DNA of 64,000 nt from Ornithodoros turicata (Eukaryota > Arthropoda > Arachnida > Ixodida > Argasidae): contig NC_088201.1 in the NCBI RefSeq assembly GCF_037126465.1, forward strand, positions 195,990,403 through 196,054,402, written 5' to 3'. Of the stretch, positions 33,870-44,321 are shown piece after piece. How positions within the stretch are numbered: the first letter of the stretch is position 1; every line of letters begins with the position of its first letter. Both the position numbers and the translations under genes were made by a program. Under the pieces are notes generated by a model. The model was not told the DNA's origin, made no database searches, and saw only the letters and a program-made list of their open reading frames with translations.

Positions 33870-34580
33870 CAGTAAAACCTCCAAAGTCGGACACCTCCCT
33901 ACCTCGGACAACTCCCCATGATTCCATTGCACGGGCAGGCTCCCATTGAAACTACATGGGGACGAAATTCTCTATGTCGGACACCTCCCTATCTTGGAAG
34001 TAGGATAGGGTTTTCCCTGCAAAGTCGGACAAAACCCTGGCCAAATTATCTCAATATCGGCCCATCTTTGCACCAAAAAGACCCAAAATAAGCCAGTGGC
34101 CTTGACTTTTGCCCCTTTTTTCCCCCTATACTGGTCTCAGCATTTTGTTGGTTTAGTTTTTAGAGTCCAAAAGCAAGTGCTGTCAGTCTACATTGTAATT
34201 CTTTATGTGAGCACTTGTCTTCAGTTTGTCTAGAGCCTTTGAACGAGCACTGCACCAGAGCTATGAGAAGTGGGCTGACGCTTCAGAGACAAGTCCTGGC
34301 TGCTCGAAAAGCTCCAGAGGTAATGCCATTGAGTAGAATCTGAACGGAGTTGAATATACTAAAATCAGTAATAATTATCAGCGAAGAGTGGGTAGAGGTA
34401 CCACTACCAGGCACCACCACCAGGTACCACTAAGGACCTTAAATTGAAGAAGGGGGACATTTCTCACAGCTGTTATCTCTTCCATTTTTTGTTGCCGTCA
34501 TATTCTGTAACTCGGACACCTCTATAAGTAGGAGATGCTTCGGCTGCACCGCGGGTGTCCAACATAGGAAGGTTTCACTG
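33870..34580. mobile_element. Tigger/pogo-type MITE
   Basis: The left end is CAGTAAAACCTCCAAAGTCG and the right end GGAAGGTTTCACTG. The pattern CAGT.AAACCT with GGACACC inside is characteristic of pogo/Tigger elements of the Tc1/mariner superfamily. TA flanks both ends (33868-33869 and 34581-34582). The GTCGGACA word recurs several times near the left end (33892, 33978, 34024). No transposase frame is present in the 711 bp. Confidence 0.8.
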
Positions 34581-35173
34581 TATTTATGTTCCGTGTCATG
34601 TGACCACAAACAATATATGCTTTTGCTCATGCTGCACAGCACAGGCGAATTGAGCTGCATGTGAGGATAATAACCTGAAACCCGAGGCGCGGAGGAGAAG
34701 GCATGACTTTACGGTCTCTGTGTCAGTTGTTTCATGTTGTAATTGCGTACCAGCTGGCCTGTACCTGAGAATAGGTTTGATGCATTGTACACGCAGCATA
34801 GACATGCAGTATGTGGTGTGTTGTGATAGTAATGCAACTGCCAATTGAAGAATAATGCTCCAGGTGGATTGTTTCGGTACAATCTTGAACTATGCATACC
34901 AAGGGGTAGGGCATCTGCGTGACAGGTTTACCTTGAAGTAAGAATGTAAATGTTAGCTGAAGTCATTGAATAATTAACATTATCAATATACTGCTGCAGA
35001 TGATACAAACAATAGCACACAAGATGCTCCTATATGTTCTGCAGGAATGTCTCTGTACTCACAATATTTGTACAGCTGCTACAGAAAGGCATAAAACAAG
35101 TTTTTGTATACATTATACCACTTGAATGCAACACAAGCTTCTGCTGCACTGCCAGAACACCACAGCGGACAGA

Positions 35174-35610
35174 TTTACCTTACTTCACCTGTGAAAAAGT
35201 ATGTACTGTCGCACACAGGATGCTGTTTGAATGTCTTGAAAAACATAATTTATGACCGAAAGACATCAACTGGAAGATCTCGATTTACCTTAGTCAAAAC
35301 TGAGAAAAAGTATGTGCTGTTGTACACATGAAACTGCTTGAACTGCCCTTGAGCGCTCTGGAAGAACACCTTATTTGTCAATGAAAAAAGGGCTAGGAAG
35401 CAAGCGACCTGGTGAAGATGATGCATAATGTAAAACCCCGAGACTAGGGAACACGAAAGGACAGACACAAACACGAAGTCTCAAACACAGCTGAAGCCTT
35501 ATTGAACATTATTGTGACCAAAATACAACAGCTGAGCCAACATTGAATTTATACCTTACTCAAAATACACAAGATGTGCTGCCGTGCATATGATACGATG
35601 ATACTGCTTA
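35174..35610 (-). repeat. three related exon-like units
   Basis: On the minus strand three similar short segments end in a donor-like AAG|GTAAATC or AAG|GTATAAA: near 35222-35179, 35331-35287 and 35612-35564. The first two share ACATACTTTTTC and about 80% identity over 45 bases. The second and third share an AAGCAG acceptor context. The peptides are STYFFTGEV and STYFFSVLT. They look like duplicated short exons but carry no known domain, and the third contains stops. A PLE-type tail (35392-35495) sits between the second and third. Confidence 0.3.
35392..35495 (-). mobile_element. PLE- or LINE-type tail, inverted copy of 27780-27883
   Basis: This is a 104-bp segment identical or nearly identical to 27780-27883 in reverse orientation, sharing ATGCATAATGTAAAACCCCG and ACACGAAAGGACAGACACAA. 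No coding part is attached, as expected for a severely 5'-truncated retrotransposon copy. Confidence 0.6.
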
Positions 35611-36212
35611 AATGTACTCTGAACTCGCTGGCACCTCAGGCATGGTTGCTCTAAGCTAGCGAGCAACAGCAAGGGTATACGAACACAAGAAGTCGAGCAC
35701 AAGTGATGGTATGCACTTGATTAATCAGAAAATGAAATGTCTCAGTACCAGGTGTCACTGTTCCGTCAACAAAAACAGATGAACTTTGAAGGGGCGTCTG
35801 GTTGGCACTGGTGACAGCCTTCAGCTTGAAACCCAGACGGTGATAGTTGAGACGGAGTGCAAGTTTTTCGGTGGTGCCAGAATGCCTGCGAAATCATTTA
35901 ACACATAAGGCATTTCCAAATCTGTACTGAAAATACAACCGCTGGGGCGTAATCTCTAAAGGATGAAGCAGTAACTGACAGATAGCGTATTTTTCTCTTC
36001 TACGTGATGCACTTTGCACCGCATGACTGACTTGTCTAACATTACGCGTCTTACCTTTATCTGCTGCTTAGTCCAGCCCCTGCAATCTCCTGCTGCAGAT
36101 AAGGTTGACATAGCATTCCGGAGGAGACATCTTCGGCTTCTTGTGAAACAAGTTGCGCATTGCTTCCGTAACATTCGTATGAGCCAGATGAACAGATCAA
36201 ATCGCTGCTTTC

Positions 36213-36518
36213 ACCAGCGGCATGGCCGAGTGGGCTAAGGCGTCCGCTCGTTGGTGGTAATCAAGGTCGTGCTGTAGACTGGGAGGTGGTGGGTTCGAAT
36301 CCTACCTCCGGCTGTGCTGTCTGAGGTTTTCCCTGGGTTTTCCGAAGACTTTACAGACGAATGTCGGCACAGTTCCCCCTGAAGTCGGCCCAGGACGCAT
36401 ACTAATCCCCCTGTCCCCCACACCTTCCTGCTGTCCTCTCTCCGTCTGTCCACATCTGTACGCCGCTCATAGCCACTGTTGCTTCGCGGCGCTAACACGC
36501 AATCAAAAAAAAAAAATA
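36213..36518 (+). mobile_element. Ruka-like SINE, copy 1
   Basis: The tRNA-Ser-like head starts AGCGGCATGGCCGAG with an A-box-like TGGCCGAGTGGGCTAAGG. The B box is GGGTTCGAATCC near 36291-36302. A body shared with the copy at 38999 (CTGAGGTTTTCCCTGGGTTT and TTGCTTCGCGGCGCTAACA) leads to an A-rich tail. A 14-bp direct duplication AAATCGCTGCTTTC flanks it (36199-36212 and 36519-36532), the hallmark of LINE-mediated integration. Tick SINEs of this type have been described as Ruka. It is transcribed by RNA polymerase III if active. Confidence 0.85.
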
Positions 36519-36532
36519 AAATCGCTGCTTTC

Positions 36533-37180
36533 GAAGGTGGCACCCAGTCGGAGTTGTAACCGATTGTTGCAGTCAATAGATTTATCCTTCGCCTTTCGGG
36601 AAATTGTGGTTTGAAACATTGGAACTGCATGCTGAAGTGTTCTTGCAGACGGGAGCAAAACGTTCACGCATTCTCGGCACGAAGCACAGAACACGAATCA
36701 CACCAGGAAGTCTGTACTGGCCTAGCAAATGCTTTGCAGTCGAAGGAAGCAAAACTCACGTTCCTCGTGGGCTTAGTGAAGTCCAGAAATATACTGGCTC
36801 CCTAATAGCGAACTGTTTATTACTCCCCCAATGTGAATCTGCGCAGCAGACGGCTCGGCAGAAGAAACTGGCCGGCTTGGCGGAAGAAACCAAGCCAAAA
36901 GTCATGCCAAGCTGGAGCGCGGGCAGGCCACGAATGTGTCGTCGACATAGGGTTTGCGGGCCACAAGACGGGATGTCAGTGAAACTAAAAATTCACTTTT
37001 TCGGAAAACCGCCAGGAGTTTGGGATAACTATTCTGCATACATAATCAGTGTTCCCTTATGAACACATCGTGTGAGTACCATTCCATTCTGTAACACTCG
37101 AAAAGGTTAAGGCTTTAAGGTTATCTGCAAACGGCACTGAATGGCTGGTCGTGACTTGCCTACTGCCCAAAGTGCAATGG
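36533..37180. other. no gene recognised
   Basis: A 152-codon plus-strand frame (36604-37062) is open but shows no domain. It might be antisense to an eroded transposon. No splice or repeat evidence supports it. Confidence 0.35.
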
Positions 37181-38400
37181 CGTCGGCATGCACATAGAAT
37201 GCTACTTTGCAAGGAATTATCGACTTTATGCCTGCCATTACTACATTAAAGGGTGTAGGACTCTGAATGCTTCATTGGGGTACGCCGTGATGAACAGGAC
37301 GCTTATGGCTTTGTCTGTGCGGATGGCGAGAGTTCGGCCCGTAAGGAAATGGTGGAGCCAGCTGAAGAGTCGACGAGATACTTCAAAAACGCGCAAGGCG
37401 TGCAGCACACAAATGTGCAAGACGGTATGATAGGCGCGCTTGATATCTAAGAAAACTTATATAACGATCTCCCGACGTGCACGGCATGTTCGACTGTAGA
37501 AACGAGGTCGAGAACTGGATCCATAGAGCTTCGGTGACTAGGAAAGCCAGTTTGTGAGGGAATGCAGCTTGCTTTTCGAGCCACTAGTCGAGACGATGCA
37601 GAACCATTTTCTCAATCAATTTTCCCACACAGCTTGTCGGGCACACAGGGCGAAAAGAGGAGAGGGCATTTGGGGGCTTGCTTGGTTTCAGGACGGGAAC
37701 AACTAACAACAACTAACATGTACCAGCTGGCCTGCACCCTTGCCCTTCTGCCACAACTAATGCCTCCTTCCAGGTAGATGGTCGGGATCCCTGTTGCCAA
37801 GTCGTATTATAAACATGAAAGAGAGCTTGGAGTGATCGGCCGTCAAGGTTTCGCAGTGCGGCATAAGTGATTTTGTCTGGCCCCGGGGACGAGTCCACAT
37901 TCGCAAATTTCAACGCTGTCTTGAGCTCGATAAGAGTGAAGTAGCACTCCATAACCTCCGGTGGACGGGGCCATTGTGGGTGAATTCCGGCCGTCAAGCT
38001 CTGGACAAAACTGATGTGCAGCGCAGTCGTCGACGCAGCCGCCGGTATCGTTGGTACGACGGAGAAATCTTTCACTAGTGTGTTTTCTTTTACACTCTCA
38101 AAGATGGCCAATGCCGCGAGAGGATTGTTTTGTGCGGGCGCATCCTTCGGAATAGTCCTCCAGACCTTTGTGCCCGTGTCGATGCTCTACAAAATTTTGC
38201 TGACTGAGAAGGAAACACTTCATAATCATAACTCTAAGCGATTCGTCACCGCGGATGCGTTTCGCGAGCAGCCGCAATCTCTCTGGCAGCTATGTCTGGC
38301 AACGAGCCACTCTGAAGCATGCATTATTTCCTTGCGATTGCGAGCTCGTGTTCGCAAAAGAACGTTCTGGACTAGTGCCATCCCCGCACTCTATAGAAGT
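37181..38400 (-). pseudogene. LINE reverse transcriptase fragment
   Basis: On the minus strand, in order: EVMECYFTLIELKTALKFAN and SSPGPDKITYAALRNL (38000-37830), WKEALVV (about 37765), then after a 36-bp insertion PVLKPSKPPNALSSFRPV (about 37690), GKLIEKMVLHRLD (about 37620), VFLDIKRAYHTV (RT motif A, about 37455) and LFSWLHHFLTGRTLAIRTDK (about 37370). This is the RT of an I/Jockey/R1-related LINE. Frames change several times and stops occur, so it is a relic. The 3' part with the FADD box was not found. Confidence 0.82.
37717..37752 (-). mobile_element. 36-bp insertion with 8-bp target duplication in the LINE
   Basis: The LINE reading frame is interrupted by a 36-bp segment (CATGTACCAGCTGG to CTTCTGCC on the plus strand) flanked by ACAACTAA at 37709-37716 and 37753-37760. 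On the minus strand its core GAAGGGCAAGGGTGC resembles the core of the 107-bp insert at 12674 and the segment at 1384-1419. Confidence 0.65.
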
Positions 38401-38699
38401 AACATCTTCCTATCGATCTTTATGTGGGTCTGTAGGAGTACCTAAGGTGAGTACTACGTTTCTGGCTGTTCACTTGTTCTTGCGTACCCTGATCTCCCTT
38501 ACATCAATTATGCCCCGTGATTTGAGATTCCCGGGAATTTCTTCCGCCGAGACAAGTTCAGCGAGAGCGGTGGCATCGCGGCTGATGTTCAAAGTTTTGT
38601 GTATGCATTTCTGTCGACTTCAAGATGTGATTGCCGTCGGCCTCAGAACCACATTTAGTCATGAGGTCTCCCGACCGAAGCTTCTTCATATTAGCTTAA

Positions 38700-39860
38700 A
38701 GCAAGGGGGTCGAAGTTGGTCGAGGAAGCGTTACCAACGGGAAGCCGCCATCAGCTACACTTGACTTGCTTCCTTCCGAAAAAATCGTCGCTTGTAATCT
38801 AATTTCGCCATGCTACGTGCATATCTGATACACATTTGTTATACAAATAAGCAATTAATATTTTCCACTTGCTTCTGCGACGCCGTCATTATGTCAGTTT
38901 AGTATAACGTAAACTCGACAAGCCGTAGCAAGGAATGGCAGGTAGCTTCGATTTTGTACACTTCCGGTTACCGTTGGCTTGCAGAATAGCGCGGGACCAG
39001 CGGCATGGCCGAGCGGGTTAAGGCGCCCGGCTGGTTGGTGGTAGCCAAGGTCGTGCTGAACACTGGGTGAAGGGGGTTCGAATCTTACCACCGGCTGTGC
39101 TCTCTAAGGTTTTCCCTGGTTTTACCGAATACTTTTCAGACGAATGTAGGCACAGTTTCCCCTGAAGTCTGCCCAGGACACATACTAACCCCCTGTTCCA
39201 ACTCCTTACTGCTGCCCTCTCTCCATCAGTCCAACTCTGTACCCTTCTCATAGCCACAGTTGCTTCGCGGCACTAACGCAAAAAAGAGAAAATAAAATAA
39301 AAGTATGTCGATGGCGGTTAACTGCGTGTAGTCATTTCCTGATTGCTGTTGTCTTCCGAAATGTGCGCTATATTCCTTACAATTTATTTGCTTCCCTACT
39401 GGAGCATATGAACGTCACTTGGATACGTCATAGGCGGTAGACATGTACATCCGTGTAGGTGGAATGCAAAGATTCGGCGGTGCTGTAGAGGACCTCACGG
39501 ACAATATATGAGTTCGAACACTTTCTCTGTGACACCGGTAGCATGCTCAATTCTACACGCACGCAGAAGGTTTACACAGTACTTAAAGCAATCTGCAGGG
39601 CTTGCCAAGCTAACTTCGCTGGCCATCGTTTCCTCCATGGGCGCGTTCGGCCGTTCTATTGTGCACGTGACTTCCCAGGGTTGCTCTTGTAAACGGGTCA
39701 GTTGCGCCGTAGATAGGCTACCGAGATTCGTCCACTAACACTGTCCATGACAGTGTTAGTACACTTCGACTGTCCGCGAAGGTCAGAGGCGGGGTTAGGA
39801 CATTCCCGGAGCGTCACGTCCGTTCTCTAGAGTCACCCATATGATCTCTATGAGTGAAAG
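38700..39860 (+). repeat. diverged copy of the internal segment of the hAT at 25780
   Basis: This is colinear with 25990-26895, with a Ruka-like SINE inserted in the middle (38999-39303). hAT termini are not seen around this copy. Either they have been lost, or the segment is an independent element that also sits inside the hAT. Confidence 0.65.
38999..39303 (+). mobile_element. Ruka-like SINE, copy 2
   Basis: It has the same structure as 36213-36518: AGCGGCATGGCCGAGCGGGT head, B box GGGTTCGAATC near 39075, shared body, and A-rich end (AAAATAAAATAAAA). No clear target duplication is visible. The uninterrupted homologue near 26326 shows the approximate empty site. Confidence 0.82.
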
Positions 39861-40071
39861 TGACGATACTGATTTTTTTATGAATAGTGGTGAGATATTT
39901 CCGCCGAGTGAAGTTTCTTTTTCGGAGCTCTGGGCTACATGCTTCGGGGAAACTGGTCTCTATTTTGCGCTGTTGTCTCACGCTGTCCTGGAACAGATGG
40001 TGTAGAAGGACGAATACAACGCGTGCATCACAACGCCCATTTGCATACTTCAGTTGAATGATGACATTGAA

Positions 40072-40555
40072 GGAAAGTCACCAGCAGTGGGATACGAACC
40101 CATACCTTGTGATCGCCGGTCAGAGATGCCACAAAGTACATTACGCTAGGTACCCTCTCTTCGACGTACCAGGCCACGCCGGGAAACACGGGGAGACACA
40201 CTCACCCGCAACAGATTATCTCTTACATTGTTGCCAGTCACTCGCATATCCACACAGACGAAAGCGATCGCTGGGGGCGGCATTTTTCTCAATGTTCCTT
40301 CCCCCGTGTTTAATTGTCTCATTTTCTACAACGTTACATGAGAAAGATGCCGCCAGAAACGATTGTGTTCGTCTGTGTGGATGTGGGAGCGACTGACAAC
40401 AATGCGAGAGAATGTGTTGAGGGTGAGTACCTGTCTCCGTGTTTGCTAGTGTGGCTTGGTACACTGAAGGGAGGGTAGCTTGCATGCGGTAATTGGTAGC
40501 ATCCCTGATGGGCAATAAGAATGTGGGTTACAATACCACTGCTGGTGCCTTTTCT
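40072..40555. mobile_element. palindromic element with tRNA-like arms
   Basis: The two halves are inverted copies (GAAAGTCACCAGCAGTGG left, CCACTGCTGGTGCCTTTTC right; GACGAAAGCGATCGC against AACGATTGTGTTCGTC in the middle). The left arm on the minus strand carries tRNA-like control boxes: TAGCGTAATGTAC as an A-box candidate and GGGTTCGTATCCCAC as a B box. The right arm has a decayed version (GGGTTACAATACCAC). It appears to be two SINE-like units joined head to head, about 480 bp. Confidence 0.6.
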
Positions 40556-40835
40556 CCAAGTGCTATAAATTAATTAACGTAATTACCGTTGCCCATTGCC
40601 ACATTTGGCATACCATGCGGTGCGCAATCAAGGGAGCAGCAGATCCTGGGAATCTCTGATAAATGTGACCTCAGTTTCTCTAGCGAGGATTATACTTGAG
40701 GTCTTGCAATGCTGTACTCCACGATTCTTAAACGCGGATATTTAGGCACGAAAAAAGAGTTCATTTTGGGCGCCTATCACAAGCAGCAAAATATATCGAT
40801 TAAGGCACTAAAAGGAGTGTTATAGGGAGCATAAA

Positions 40836-41566
40836 TCGTAATCGTAATCTTTATTTAGTCAATTCTGCAAAAAATGTACACAAAGCGGGACTGTGAGGGC
40901 AAGGCCTGTGGTATAGTCCCAGCACAATTCAATTTAAATCATAAAATTAAATACTAATTTTATTATTTACTACCAGTGGTACTGGTAAGTTACTACTAAC
41001 ACACTAGTAAGTTACTAAACAACTAAGGTACGCACGGGGAATTACCCGACAATAAACAGACTGCTAAGATATTGAGCAGCGTTAACAATCCGTAGCAACT
41101 GAGTGCGTAAAGCAATCCGTTCGTTGAGCGTATGTTCGGCATTGCTGGAAATACGGAAGCCAAAATGTGTTCAGTTCGCCAAAAATGAGGCAGAATGAAA
41201 TGGGTGTCTGTTATTTCCCTCAGAACAGTACATGAACTGGAGTAGTTATCCCGTCACAGTCACAAATGTTGCTGCCAGCGCTACTAGAAGCAGAGCAAAC
41301 ACCCGTTACCACATATTTGTTGAAGGGACTCGTACGGAAGAATATTTTTCTTGCAATCGAGTTGGTCCCAACATATAGCTAAACATACGCTGAGAGTGTA
41401 CTGGTAGGAAGAACAGGTCATTTAAATCGAGTTTATTAATTGAAGGGAGGCTAGAAATTGAAATCGGACTTGGCTGCTCCAAACTCTGCAACGATAGGGG
41501 AAATGGGAGCACATTGAAACACGGGGTATACCGACACCGTGAACTTTTCATGTCCCCTTCTGGCAT
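40836..41566 (-). mobile_element. LINE 3' end with ATTACG tail
   Basis: On the minus strand the segment ends GACTAAATAAAGATTACGAT followed by repeated ATTACG words. This polyadenylation-signal-plus-short-repeat tail is typical of several arthropod LINE clades. The open frame at 41306-41566 precedes it (RMFSYMLGPTRLQEKY) and may be the eroded C-terminus. No RT motif is retained, so the clade cannot be given. Confidence 0.5.
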
Positions 41567-41885
41567 AAGCAGTTCGAACTTTTGACGGTAGCGGCGTTCC
41601 GCTCTTCTGCTTCATTCAAAACAGCATCACGGTGCCGCGTAGAACGGATCGCCTTCGAGACAACAAAAAGTAGTTCCTGGCATCAAAAGCAAATTTTCTC
41701 TGACTACATTTATTGTATGTGTGCTCGGAAATGCTTCCACAAGAAGCACGAAAGCTGGGACGTACCCGTACGTTTTCCTTTCGCGCTTTCAACTCCTGAA
41801 AGTATAGTAACTTATGGCGTCTCCTTTGGTGGCAAATTGGCGTTTACTGGTGCAATGCCGCTATGTGGCAAATTGCAACGAGTGC

Positions 41886-41985
41886 TAGTGATGGGAAGTC
41901 CGACTCGTTTTGGTGAACCGGCTCATTTCGATCAATTCACTTTAATGATTCGTTCAAATGGTTCGTTCATGAACCAGTGACATCG
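41886..41985 (+). mobile_element. solo hAT-like terminal sequence
   Basis: TAGTGATGGGAAGTCCGACT, followed by GGTGAACCGG, TTCGTTCAAATGG and TTCGTTCATGAACC words, resembles the start and subterminal repeats of hAT non-autonomous elements, as at 25780 and 55491. No matching right end was found up to 43 kb, so this is a truncated copy or a chance match. Confidence 0.35.
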
Positions 41986-41999
41986 CAGTTTTTCTGACG

Positions 42000-44080
42000 T
42001 CATACTGGCATTGCAGCTGATGAGCACAACGTGGCTGCTATCTGCTGGAATGCCGGCTCACACACGCATAGAGATACTAAAAAAAAGGAACACACACGCA
42101 CACACTGGTCCTGTACTCCAAGTCATCCAAAAACTAATCAGTGTGAGTCTTTGCGGTCAACTAGCCACGGTGGCACCACAAGTCACCCTCCGTCATACGG
42201 CAACATGACAGTGGCACAGCGAGAGGCACGACTGCAAACAACAAAACGGCGTCGGCGAGCCTCTCTGAACCGAACAGCGCAGCGACTACACACTACAAGG
42301 CTCCAACAGCTCCCCATAGAGTCCATAGTTTGAGATAATTCACACAACACTGGGCATACGACCAATGAAATTGCGACGCGATGGAAATTATGCATAAGCA
42401 GCCGACCAATCAGAAGCCTCTCTATTTGGCTCGTCTTCCGGCCGCTACTGACCCTTCCCTGGCTATTTACAGCTTTTGGTGGCTTCATATCTATTTCCCG
42501 GTTGCCGTTGCTCTGCAGTTCTCCCATTATAAGAAAGTGGCTAAGGCAAGTTTTGTGGAAATAAAACATTTATTTGAATATATAAGTCAGCAGTGTGAGA
42601 AACATGTGCGTGTGAATGAACAGGATAACGTAGATGAGGTAGCTCGCGCAGTTCCATTGTAGGCGGAACATATCCGTGACAACGACTGTGCAACAACACC
42701 AGTGCATTATCTGCATAAAAGGATTACATATGCTTTCACATGATTCCTTTGTTCAGGAACAAAACAGGAAGTTACACAGTTTTTCTCTGAACAGGAAGGA
42801 ACGAGAACATGCTATGTACACAGGCATCGCAATGCACGGATAACCTTACATCGGTCGTGAAACACAATAAAACAGTGTGCTATATCGTCATAGCCTCAAA
42901 CTCCTTAACAATCTCTTCAGGATTATGTCGTCAAAATAACGACTATGACGCAGTGTATATACAATATCATAAGCAAATGTACTGCCAAGGATCTTATGAA
43001 TTTGTTGGTCAGGGAAGTGGTGGTAGAACGCGGATGTTTTTCACTAAGTACTGCCACTCAAGAAACTTTGCTTGGCTGATGAGAGACACAAAATGTCGTT
43101 TCCACACTTTCAAATGACTGCCAATTCCTACAGCATGAGAGCTGAGGATGGCTGCGTAATGCAGTCCTCACATTGTTGTAGCCAATCATAGCAATAGCAT
43201 CACAAAATCAAAAAGGCGCATCCTCTGATTATGTAAAGATTCATTCACCGATCTACCCTGCCAAAACTATAGCTAGCACCAATGCTAACCTTTTTCTGAG
43301 AGCTTCTCACTGCATAAAGTTACACAAAGCAGGGATGGATATAATGTTTGGTTTCTTTTAGCCATAATAACCTAAGAAAAGACATGTCAATCTAATGTGA
43401 AAATGTAAGGGGAAAATAATTTGTGCTGCATAAGGTTGCTTATGTGCTGGTGGTACAAGTAAAACAGTATTGTGGCTGAATATGTGAAGTTAAAGTTTCA
43501 CCATACTGGCAAAGTTTTCGTGCAAACTATGCATTACAAATTATGTCGCCATGTGACCAGTGTCATTTTCTGCATTGGAAGGAAACAGAATTTGTCCATG
43601 TTTTCGTATGCAGCTTGAATATTTGTAGTGTGGAAAACTGGATCCCTGTTTATCACAGTGTTAAGAATACGCAGTAAGTAAAGTAAAGTAAAAGTGAACT
43701 ATTTTGCTTTAAAGTAGTTTTTCAGATGTGACATTTCGCTCTAGAGTACGTACCAAAGGATCATACAACACAGGTACATATTTTCATACTTTTTTCACCA
43801 ACACTATGCATCTCAAAGGAAAAACAGAACCCCATTTGCATATAAGAGGCTTTGGTTGTAGAAAATGTCTGGCATAACTAAAATAACCTTAAGAGTTGTC
43901 ATGCAGTACGTCAAGCCTGGGGTCATCAACAGAGCGTTCAGTAGGACTGATAAGTGCATTCTGTTTTCTTTCGTGTGCTGTACTCTTCATGTGAAGCTAC
44001 TGATGGAATTGCAATTGCGTTGGAAGCTTTTTTCGTTTTCTCTGCTCTGACCTTCTGTGAGCAGCCTCAGGAGACTCTCT
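42000..44080. other. no gene recognised
   Basis: Short frames only. It could be the 3' flank of the minus-strand exon-array gene, but I found no convincing AATAAA signal close to the candidate stop codon at 44085. Confidence 0.4.
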
Positions 44081-44084
44081 GTTT

Positions 44085-44152
44085 TTAAGTCTGATATGGT
44101 ATTGCATCCGCTTTATGGCAAAAAGAAAAAGCTATGAAATGGGCTTGACATG
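44085..44152 (-). CDS. candidate terminal exon of the THAP/exon-array gene
   Basis: On the minus strand a good acceptor (CCTTTCTGCTGTGCAG) precedes 44152. Entered in phase 1, the frame reads CQAHFIAFSFCHKADAIPYQ and ends at TAA (44087-44085). It is the first acceptor in the needed phase with a stop downstream of the array. The exon is short and has no known domain; other acceptors nearby are possible. The assignment is inferred from phase and position only. Confidence 0.25.
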
Positions 44153-44321
44153 CTGCACAGCAGAAAGGCTCATGACTGCTCTGAGTGAATGCACTTATGA
44201 GGCGCTGCTTTACTCCTTTTCTGTGTAGGACATTTGCAACCTGTCGTAAGATAATGTTTTCTAACTTGCAAAAGCATGCAAAGAAGGCATAGTTCATAAA
44301 AAGAAATGTACTTCCACTTAC

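Noticed and set aside
35956..36174. Myb/SANT-like exon (GWTKQQIKVRR motif) on the minus strand
   Set aside because: Only one short motif resembles the domain; not enough to claim a gene.
36216..36302. genuine tRNA-Ser gene
   Set aside because: The cloverleaf is not intact, a SINE body and A-rich tail follow, and a 14-bp target duplication flanks the whole unit.
36604..37062. 152-codon open frame on the plus strand
   Set aside because: No recognisable domain; lies between a SINE and an eroded LINE.
40058..40396. 112-codon frame and its antisense partner as genes
   Set aside because: They are mirror images produced by the palindromic element.
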